From assembly GCA_036571765.1 (NCBI GenBank), contig BROE01000007.1:4044636-4108635 (forward strand): a DNA stretch of 64,000 bases, read 5' to 3'. Shown here one piece after another: positions 56,716-64,000 of the stretch. Both the position numbers and the translations under genes were made by a program. This DNA comes from Plecoglossus altivelis. Lineage: Eukaryota; Chordata; Actinopteri; Osmeriformes; Plecoglossidae. Every line of letters begins with the position of its first letter. Position 1 is the stretch's first letter. Under the pieces are notes generated by a model that was not told where the DNA came from, made no database searches, and was given only the letters and a program-made list of their open reading frames with translations.

Positions 56716-59700
56716 GTGAGAATAATATTCATTTGTTTATGTTTGTGATGTACTGCTGTAATTGCTGACTAAAATGTGCATATATTCAGACCTACCCTTT
56801 GTTATTGTTGTGTTCCCGTGCCGCACGTGTTGTGACAAGCAACACCAAACGCTGGTCTCCAGACACCCCACCTAACTGACGGTGTCCTAACAGCGCGATC
56901 CTTCTGCACGTCAAGCAAGCTATCCACAACACACACACAATGCATATTTACCTGCCCTTTAAATTCAATGACACATTTTTGCTTGGAAGTAGTTCGCTTG
57001 CTGTCAACGACGTTATACATTGTGCCATTGGCTCAATGTCGGCTTGGCTTCATGTGTTGCAATGTTTACCTATGATGAAACGTGGTAGGTTCGTATTTCA
57101 TCTTATGGGCTCCGTTGGAGCATAACATGCTAATGGTACAGATTTACTGCCGTCTAATACCATCGTTTTGTCACTCGCATTCCGGCAACGAAAGGACCGA
57201 ATTGTGACCGAATTTCACGCGTACGTTAGTTGCGATGATGGGGCAGAACGAGCACTTAATTGTGCGACATGATATACTTACGTGAGCACTGCGGACCACA
57301 ATTGGTTATTGCAGCTTATTCAATTTAGACTTGGAATGGCCCTGGTCAGCTAGCAGACACCTTACGGCTCCAAATATACCGGCTTGATAATGTAAGAAAC
57401 GCAAGACGCATCCTGTTACATAAGTCTGGATGTACATCCACATTTGAACCATGTACACCCTTACCCTGCCCCCGTCCCTACGTCCCTAACCTTGCTGTAC
57501 TACTTCCTTATCAATGTGCCCTGTCTGCTTGTCTAGACTCGTATAAACACGCACGTAAACACAATGATGCAGTTGGTATCGGTCAATGATCCTCTCTGTG
57601 CAACCAGGTAGTGCCAGTGGATTTGAAGGGGCTGGCGGTTTGCAACAAGGCTTTGGTTTGAAACATTGTGCAAAGTTTTGTGGAACCGCAGTGATGAAGA
57701 TCCAGTTTGACTTGTGAGGTCAACCTGACAACATCTTTTTACAAATAAAAACAGATTCTCATGCTCGTGGTTTTGCCCTCTCTCTCTCTCTCTCTCTCTT
57801 TCTTTGACTGCCTCTCACTATCTTACTGTTTCTCGTTCGTTCACTCTCTCTGTCTCTCTCTCTTACTCGGTCTCTCTCGCTCTTTCTCTGTCTCGCTCTC
57901 TCTCTGTCTCGCTCTCTCTCTGTCTCGCTCTCTCTCTGTCTCGCTCTCTCTCTGTCTCGCTCTCTCTCTCTCTCGCTCTCTCTCTGTCTCGCTCTCTCTC
58001 TGTCTCGCTCTCTCTCTGTCTCCCAGGTGCTGTTTCCGTTTCCCCAGCACCAACATAAAGATCACGTTCACCGCTTTGTCCAGTGACAAGAAGGAGGGCA
58101 GGAACGTGCCGGAATCGCCGGTCAAGCCCGTCCAGCCCCAGATATCGCCGCTGACTATCAACATTCCAGACAACATTGCCCATCTCATGAGCCCCCTGCC
58201 TTCCCCCACAGGGACTATTAGGTGTGTGTGTGTGCGTGCGGGTGGGTGGGCGAGGTGTGTCGAGGGGAGGTAGAATAAACTCCACAGCGACGTCAGAACT
58301 GAGACCAACTGATCTATTTTGATATCCTCTGTTCATGTCACTAGAACCTAGTTGGAGAGCTTCAAACAGTTTTTACTCAGCATCTATCTTTGCATCACAG
58401 AAGCTCCACCGTTGTGTCTGATTTGAAGGAATTGGATGTCGTTGTTGCACATTCGGTATTCCGTTTGGTGCGCGATCTTCATCAGTCTAGACCATCAGTG
58501 TTCAACTCTGGTCCTCGGGGTCTCCTTGACCTACACGTTTGAGACGGTTCTCTGCTCCAACACACCTGATTGCACCGAACAAGTGATTATCTGGCTCAGC
58601 CTGTTAATGACCATTTGATTGAGGTGTGTTGGAGCAGGACAACATGCAGGGCAGGGGGGACGGGGACGGGGGTCACTGAGGACCAGGGTTGAACCACTGA
58701 TCTAGGCACTGCAGCCACCACAGTACATCCCACACCCAGAGCACCTTTAGGATTGTAGAGCTTTCGCACCAATCTCCCCCGACACTTCAGTCTAACGTGA
58801 TTCCTCCACGTCCCTCAGCGCGGCCAACTCGTGTCCGTCAAGTCCCAGGGGGGCGGGGCTTTCCAGCTACAGGATGGGCCGCGTGCTGACCTCTGACCTC
58901 ATAGGGGACAACTCCCAGTCGGAGAACGACAAGGATGCCTCAGGAGGGGACAGCCCCAAGGTGAGCACCTCTGACCTTGGGACTGGTGTGTTGGGGGGGG
59001 GGGGATGTGGAGTGTCCCTAAATAGCGTATCCCTGAACATGCGCGTCCTTGTGTGTCCTTGTGCTTGTGTGTTTATCCATGTGCAGGCTGTGTGTGTAGG
59101 TTTGGGGAGGGGGAGAGATTAAAAAGGGGTGTATCCCTCAGGGTGAATGCTTGGTTACTCATTGAAGTCCAGAAGTTACTCAACACTCGTGAACTCAGAC
59201 TTTGGATTGAGCAAACCTTGAGCATGGTGTGTGTGCTGGAGGGGCGGGGGGGGGAGCATGCGCACTGGAGGGGCGGGGGGGAGCGGGCGCGCGCGCGCGC
59301 GTGAGCTGAGTGGAGAGGGATGAGCGTGTGTCCTTGCCCCTTAACAAAAAACGTTGTCGTCATGCCGAATTCCATCCTCCATTGTGACATTACGTCCCCT
59401 GTTCATCCTCCCGCTGCGTTCGCAGGACGACTCCAAACCCCCCTACTCTTACGCCCAGCTGATCGTCCAGGCCATCACCATGGCGCCCGACAAGCAGCTC
59501 ACCCTCAACGGAATCTACACCCACATCACCAAGAACTACCCCTACTACAGGACGGCAGACAAGGGCTGGCAGGTCAGCCTCTCCACACATCTGCTGGGGT
59601 CGGGTCCCTCCATGACCTCAGTCAATTGGCATAAGCAGGGCCTTAGAATCTCTGTCAATAATCTTAGGATCTAGAGCCTATACATGTGTGTGTGTGTTTG

Positions 59701-61641
59701 CGTTCCGGGAACACCGGCCCCTCATTATCTCGACTGTGGTCGTTCCAGAACTCGATCCGGCACAACTTGTCCCTGAACCGCTACTTCATCAAGGTGGCCC
59801 GCTCCCAGGAGGAGCCTGGGAAAGGGAGTTTCTGGAGGATCGACCCGTCGTCCGAGGGCAAGCTAATAGAGCAGGCTTTCAGGAAGCGCCGGCCCCGGGG
59901 CGTGCCCTGCTTCCGGACCCCACTGGGACCCCTCTCCTCCAGGTACAAGCCCCCAGCTCAGTCTCTCTCCTCCCCCATCCCCTGCTTCACATAACAGCAA
60001 CTGATGCAGATGTGCAGCGAATAGAAAGGTTACTAGGTGAAACACTTTTAGGCCATGTCTTTAGTTACCAACTACTGACCCCTAGTGGACTGAGTTTGGA
60101 ACTGTCTGAAACGGCACACGGTTACCGTATGTCCCAGGTCAACAATTTGGGGTTATGTTGTTCACAAACAAACACACACATGATTGAACTTGCTATCTAA
60201 CTACCTATGAACTCATCCATCTACAGTAAGTCTCTTCACCCATAACATTCTAAAACTGTCTTCTCTACCTGTCTCTCTCCTTCTCTCTTCCTCCCCCCTC
60301 GCTGCAGGAGCGCCCCCGCCTCCCCCAACCACTCAGGGGTGCTGTCGGCCCACTCCAGCGGAGTCCAGACCCCCGACAGCCTGTCCCGAGAGGGGTCCCC
60401 CGTCCCAATGGAGCCCGAGCCCACCCCGGCCCCCACGACGCCCGCCGCGCTCCAGCCCAAACTGGCCGTCATCCAGGAGGCCCGCTTCGCTCAGAGTGCC
60501 CCTGGTGAGATGGACAGATGGACAGACAGACATATGTATACATGTAATGAGATGCACAACTATTGAACATGTAGCCTTTGTCCAAATCAATTACATTCGT
60601 TTTATTTAAATTTAAGTATAAATGGCTCTAGTGTGTCCACACGGTCAGTGTTGCGCTTGCATACGTTTATCCCCTTGCAGTGTTATCACTAGAGGCAACA
60701 ATCCTGACTCATGCTTGACCTTTAACCCCATCTCTGATAGGCTCCCCGCTAAACAGCCAACCAGTGCTGATTGCCGTGCAGCGTCAGATGCCCCAGACAA
60801 CCATGAAGCCTGTGACCTTCGCCATGGCGACCACCGCCATGGTAACCACTGCCGTTAGCTCCGCCCCCGTCATGCAGACGGTGCACGTCCTCCACCAGAT
60901 CCCGGCCGTCACCATGGCGACCGTGACTACAGGGCAACAGACCTCAGTCGCCGCAGCGAAGACGGAACCTCACGAGAACGGGGGCGTGGACCACCAGGAG
61001 GTCAAAGGTGAGAGCTGGGATTTCTCTCGTGGCGTCACAGCCCATATTGTTTACCAAGCACTACTTGGTGTTAACCTGGTGTGTGTGTGTGTTTTGTGTT
61101 CCCTGCTCACAGTTAAAGTGGAGCCAGTCCCAGCCATCGCCACACCCTCCATAGGCGGGGCTAGTCGCATCATCCAGACGTCTCAGGCCACGCCCCTAAC
61201 AACGGTTACCATCGTGCAACAGGCCCCTCTTGGCCAGCACCAGCTCCCAGTCAAAACCATCACACAGAACGGAACACACCTGCTGCCTGCCAGCAGCGCC
61301 GCCAATACAGGTGAGACTCACCGCACTGGGAAGAAGCGAACAGAGTATGAGACTTAGCACAGCGCCGCGTCTTCAGTGTGTGTGTATAACTGTGTCCCTG
61401 TGTGGCCCCTGTTCCCTCCTCAGCAGTGGCCAGCTCCCTGCACCTGCTGGCCACACACGCCTCAGCCTCTGCCTCGCTCCCCACCAAGAGGCAGAACGGA
61501 GACCAGCAGGAGCCTCCGGAGCCCAAGAGGATCAAGACCGAGGGGGAGGGGGCCGGCGGGGCCCCCGCTGTCATCAACAACAACAACAGCACCACCACAG
61601 ATAGGGAGGGGGAGGTCACACTCAGTCAGAAGGCCAACTAG
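56420..61641 (+). CDS. foxk2: foxk2, complete, nine coding exons (617 aa)
   Basis: Exons 56420-56715, 58027-58221, 58819-58960, 59426-59572, 59749-59942, 60308-60504, 60741-61007, 61113-61310 and 61424-61641. All introns are GT-AG, all phases agree, and the total is 1854 bases including TAG. FHA domain at about residues 13-98 (GR at 32-33, SRRH at 51-54, KNGVFVDG at 77-84) and forkhead domain from 212 (DDSKPPYSYAQLIVQAIT) through the recognition helix NSIRHNLSLNRYF (261-273) to RKRRPR (305-310). The C-terminal blocks QPKLAVIQEARFAQSAPG, VKVEPVPAI, ASRIIQT, TIVQQAPLGQHQLP and LATHASASASLPTKR mark FOXK2, not FOXK1. Known role: FHA-forkhead transcription factor that binds GTAAACA-type sites, linked to the BAP1 deubiquitinase and Sin3A corepressor. 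The N-terminus is shorter than the Gly/Ala-rich mammalian one. Introns are very short (0.1-1.3 kb). Confidence 0.95.
56716..58026 (+). other. foxk2: foxk2 intron 1
   Basis: 1311 bases; unique sequence followed by a long CT-repeat tract that reaches to within a few bases of the acceptor. Confidence 0.93.
57777..58023 (+). repeat. CT minisatellite (GCTCTCTCTCTGTCTC) at foxk2 intron 1 acceptor
   Basis: About ten 16-bp CTCGCTCTCTCTCTGT units plus (CT)n. Serves as the polypyrimidine tract of exon 2. Confidence 0.95.
58027..58221 (+). CDS. foxk2: foxk2 exon 2
   Basis: Acceptor CTCCCAG/GTGCTG after a 245-base pyrimidine tract; donor ATTAG/GTGTGT. Encodes FRFPSTNIKITFTALSS and SPLTINIPDNIAHLMSPLPS, both strongly FOXK-like. 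Confidence 0.93.
58494..58701. mobile_element. hAT-like MITE in foxk2 intron 2
   Basis: Terminal inverted repeats: left ATCAGTGTTCAACTCTGGTC, right end complement ATCAGTGGTTCAACCCTGGT. A second inner inverted repeat is GCTCCAACACACCTGATT / TTGAGGTGTGTTGGAGC. Flanks TCTAGACC and TCTAGGCA could be an aged 8-bp target duplication. No transposase, about 208 bp. The GCTCCAACACACCTGATT motif is a familiar fish repeat. Confidence 0.75.
58819..58960 (+). CDS. foxk2: foxk2 exon 3
   Basis: Acceptor CCCTCAG/CGCGG, donor CCCAAG/GTGAGC. Encodes AANSCPSSPRGAG and a Ser/Asp-rich linker ending ASGGDSPK just before the forkhead domain. Confidence 0.93.
59287..59302. repeat. (GC)n run next to duplicated G-rich segment
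   Basis: GCGCGCGCGCGCGCG follows two copies of CTGGAGGGGCGGGGGGG (about 59237-59281) in foxk2 intron 3, 125 bp upstream of the forkhead exon. Confidence 0.9.
59426..59572 (+). CDS. foxk2: foxk2 exon 4 (forkhead, first half)
   Basis: 49 codons, phase 0 at both ends; acceptor TTCGCAG/GACGAC, donor TGGCAG/GTCAGC. Encodes helices 1-2 of the forkhead domain through YPYYRTADKGWQ. Confidence 0.96.
59749..59942 (+). CDS. foxk2: foxk2 exon 5 (forkhead recognition helix and wings)
   Basis: Acceptor GTTCCAG/AACTCG, donor CTCCAG/GTACAA. Encodes NSIRHNLSLNRYF, the wing region GKGSFWRIDP and the basic RKRRPRG segment (likely nuclear localisation signal). Confidence 0.96.
60308..60504 (+). CDS. foxk2: foxk2 exon 6
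   Basis: Acceptor GCTGCAG/GAGCGC, donor CCTG/GTGAGA. Encodes SAPASPNHSGVLSAHSSG and several Ser-Pro sites (candidate proline-directed kinase targets), ending EARFAQSAPG. Confidence 0.94.
60741..61007 (+). CDS. foxk2: foxk2 exon 7
   Basis: Acceptor CTGATAG/GCTCCC, donor AAAG/GTGAGA. Encodes SPLNSQPVLIAVQRQMPQ, a Thr/Val/Met-rich stretch and HQIPAVTMATV. Confidence 0.93.
61113..61310 (+). CDS. foxk2: foxk2 exon 8
   Basis: Acceptor GCTCACAG/TTAAAG, donor ACAG/GTGAGA. Encodes VKVEPVPAI, ASRIIQTSQAT and the conserved TVTIVQQAPLGQHQLPVKT. Confidence 0.94.
61424..61641 (+). CDS. foxk2: foxk2 exon 9 and stop
   Basis: Acceptor CTCCTCAG/CAG with a tandem NAGNAG site (61421-61426). Encodes LHLLATHASASASLPTKRQN, EPKRIKTEGEG and an Asn/Thr-rich end, stop TAG at 61639-61641. 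Confidence 0.94.
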
Positions 61642-62009
61642 GGTGGTCTCCAGTCTGACCCCTGACCCCTCCCCACCCCCCTTTCCTCTGTACCATGAGC
61701 CAGATCAATCCACTATTCTGCCCCTCCCCTCTGCCACCCACACCCCCTCACCTGACATGGTCCCAGTCTACTCCAAGGTGCCAAACAGGGGAGAGCTCGA
61801 GGGAGGGTTCCCTCGTGTAAACGCCCCCCCCCCCTCCCCGGGGGAGGAGAGAGGTGGAACGCCACGCGAAGTGAGTGAAAACTAAAGACCAAAACGAGAC
61901 GCAAAAATGGACGATCGACGGAAAACAAGCAGTGACCCTGTCTGTAGACTCGAGACTGGAACACAGAAGCCGCCGAACACAGGAAAGCCTTTGCAGAAGT
62001 GACATCATC

Positions 62010-62015
62010 AATAAA
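62010..62015 (+). terminator. candidate foxk2 poly(A) signal AATAAA
   Basis: First canonical hexamer after the stop (370 bases downstream), followed by A-rich sequence. Confidence 0.4.
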
Positions 62016-62311
62016 CAATACAAAACAAACAAAAAAAAAAGTGTTGGATGAAACGAACCCGTTCGAGGATCTCTCCCCTCCCCTCCTCCAAGATGGAACT
62101 CCTCCAGTTTTGCCAAGCTTTCTCCCAGTTTCTCTCCACCACCCCAGTGCATGCTGGGATGGTGGAAAGGAGCCCCCGCTTATTGGACAGCTCCTCTGCC
62201 TGTTTTTACTCGAACATGCCCCCCCCCCTCCCCTCCCCTCCCCTCCTTGAAAGAAGGAACCAGTGGTGTCTTGGCAGCATGACAGAAAAGCGCTTAAAGT
62301 GTGATATGGAT

Positions 62312-62312
62312 G

Positions 62313-62368
<56 letters not shown>
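62312..62368. repeat. (GA)n microsatellite in foxk2 3' region
   Basis: About 28 GA units. Confidence 0.95.
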
Positions 62369-62371
<3 letters not shown>

Positions 62372-63649
62372 CAAACAAATGTGACAACAGTAGTGTAATT
62401 CTTCAAAGGGAAGTGTGTGTGTGTGTGTGTGTGTGTTCATTCATTCATTCATTCATTCCCTGAATCTGGCAGCTAGCCTCCCAATCCAGTCGAATAAATA
62501 TGCAGTATTCTGCTGTGTGTATCTTGGACCTTATTTGGATGGTTTCTCTATTGCCCAAGGTGAAGACATCTAGTAATAACTCAGTAACCCCCCCCCCCCC
62601 TGAAAAAGCTGGGGATCACAAACATTCAACATCACCTGATATTTTGGACTCTTCTTTTGTATGTGGGACTCATTGTTCAGTGAAATGAATGTAGTCCTCC
62701 TTTTCCCTGAAGAAAACACTATCTACAGAGTGGAATTTTTGTTTCGTTTTTTTGTTCAGTTCAGTCGGTACCAAGAGACATTTCCTCATCACTGTACAAC
62801 TGCAGATTTGTCATATTTTAACAAATATCCTACGAGATCAAAGTATATTTCCATGCGTATTTGACCACATGCTTCATCAAGCCTGCATGCTACCAATTTA
62901 GAGACATTTTACATGAACAGATAACTGGATATGAAACTGAAGAAAAATGTGACTGAATCTCTGCTACGTGATTCAGGACAGTGCTGCACTTAGCCTATTC
63001 ACTTATTCATTTATCTTTCCCTTCTATGTTTTCCTTGTCATTATTGGGCGTGTTTGTTAACTTTTGTGTTGGACGTTGGCAGTCTCCTTGCTTGTTTATT
63101 TTATTCTGTTCAGGCTACTAAGAAGCCTATTCAGATAGTATTTTATGTTCCACAAGGAAAAACAAGTGATAGATTGTTTGTTCTGCTTCAGTGGGTAAAA
63201 GCTTTTTTTTTCTTTTTTTTTATAAATTAATTTAAAACATCCATCTGTTGTCATGTGGTCCTTATGGCGTTTGTATTGTTTAAACTAATACACACACACA
63301 CAGGTGCGTTAGATGTTCCTCGGTGCCAGTTTACAACTTGGTAGCCATCACAAAGCCCTGGCCAGCAAGTGGCCTTGACAATGGCCAAGAGAAGAGTAGA
63401 CAAGGCCAGAAAGATATATGCTTTAGGTCAATGAAATCCATACAGCTCCAGTGAAAACTAACACGTGTCTTCCAGTAACATTAACAACCTTCCTGATCTT
63501 GTGTAAATGTTTCAGGAAGTTCACACCAGGTATGCTGCTTCCAGTCAGAACACTGACAGCTTCCTTCCTTGACAGTCCTCGTGTGGACGGAAAACAGGAT
63601 AGCATCTAGCTGTTGACACACCACAAGATGACGAGAAGTTTTGTGACGT

Positions 63650-63655
63650 TTTATT
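63650..63655 (-). terminator. poly(A) signal AATAAA of the convergent gene
   Basis: TTTATT on the plus strand, i.e. AATAAA on minus, 150 bases after the TAG stop. Confidence 0.5.
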
Positions 63656-63804
63656 CACAAATGTATTATACAATATTTTTTACATTACTGTGTCGCCATG
63701 GCAGCGTAGTGTTTGAGTAGGGTTAATCCCGATTAGAATTGGTTTCAAAGTGCACCACTCGCACATTTACAATCAGAGCTGAGTGTTTAAAAAAATGAAT
63801 ACAA

Positions 63805-64000
63805 CTAAATGCTGATGACCATCTCCAACGAACACCCAACTAAAATATTTAGGTACAAAGTGAAGAGGAACGTGACTACAAAAGCGACAGCAGCCAAGAC
63901 AGTCACGGTGGTTTCATCACGCGATCGGTTGGACCGCGGACATTTTTCCTTAGTATGAATGTTTCTTATGATGCACCCTGCTAACGTCCTGCTTCTTCGC
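63805..64000 (-). CDS. 3' end of an unidentified convergent gene (membrane protein C-terminus)
   Basis: On the minus strand a frame is open from the window edge to TAG at 63807-63805 (about 64 codons). It reads SNRSRDETTVTVLAAVAFVV then TFLFTLYLNILVG and ends EMVISI. The hydrophobic stretch is about 23 residues, so a C-terminal membrane anchor is likely. A possible acceptor (GTTAGCAG) lies within the frame, so the exon may begin near 63980. An AATAAA at 63655-63650 is correctly placed for its 3' end. I do not recognise the family; in human the neighbour converging on FOXK2 is WDR45B, but this C-terminus does not look like WDR45B. Confidence 0.5.
   Translation of the reverse strand, partial: RRSRTLAGCIIRNIHTKEKCPRSNRSRDETTVTVLAAVAFVVTFLFTLYLNILVGCSLEMVISI

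Larger units (their letters stand above)
61642..63260 (+). other. foxk2: foxk2 3' UTR (extent uncertain)
   Basis: Follows the stop codon. AATAAA hexamers at 62010-62015 and 62493-62498 are candidate ends; AT-rich DNA continues to about 63240. Includes (GA)n at 62312-62368, (TG)n at 62414-62435 and (ATTC)n at 62437-62458. Confidence 0.55.

Noticed and set aside
1..64000. PIRT gene (neighbour of TMEM238L/SHISA6 in human)
   Set aside because: No frame resembling this single-exon protein on either strand.
1..64000. tRNA, rRNA or other structured RNA genes
   Set aside because: No cloverleaf or conserved RNA motif noticed by eye; a covariance-model search could not be run.

Overview
This is a vertebrate nuclear window, almost certainly from a ray-finned (teleost) fish. 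The evidence is spliced genes with GT-AG introns, vertebrate protein families (Shisa6, TMEM238, FOXK2), a very compact foxk2 gene (nine coding exons in about 5.2 kb), a fish-type hAT-like MITE, and an extreme load of CA, GA and longer tandem repeats. Repeat density this high is known from gadiform fishes, but the species cannot be fixed from the sequence.

Layout. 1-13 kb: the 5' part of a shisa6 gene on the minus strand, with coding exons 1-3 at 11963-11413, 9185-9025 and 3771-3670. All three junctions agree in phase, and the 3' exons lie beyond the left edge. 13-48 kb: a long gene-poor interval in which I find no convincing coding exon. It is filled with minisatellites, microsatellites, polypurine/polypyrimidine tracts and some unique AT-rich sequence that may hold regulatory elements. 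48.5-54 kb: two small two-pass membrane protein genes of the TMEM238 family, head to tail on the plus strand. The first has an intron directly after its stop codon. 56.4-63 kb: a complete foxk2 gene on the plus strand (FHA domain, forkhead domain, C-terminal region; 617 codons plus stop by my count). 63.6-64 kb: the last coding exon and poly(A) signal of a convergent minus-strand gene that I could not identify; it ends in a predicted membrane segment.

The genes do not form a functional pathway. SHISA6 is an AMPA-receptor auxiliary protein, FOXK2 is a transcription factor, and TMEM238 proteins are poorly understood. The linkage resembles human chromosome 17, where SHISA6, TMEM238L and FOXK2 all lie. 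No previously undescribed system is evident. The most interesting signals are regulatory or structural: a roughly 0.8 kb minisatellite carrying about 27 copies of the forkhead consensus TGTAAACA, six phased TGATGTCA (CRE-like) sites, a perfect 28-bp palindrome, an NF-Y-type inverted repeat, simple repeats serving as splice-acceptor tracts, a stop-free 105-bp foxk2 intron, and the post-stop intron of the first TMEM238-like gene.
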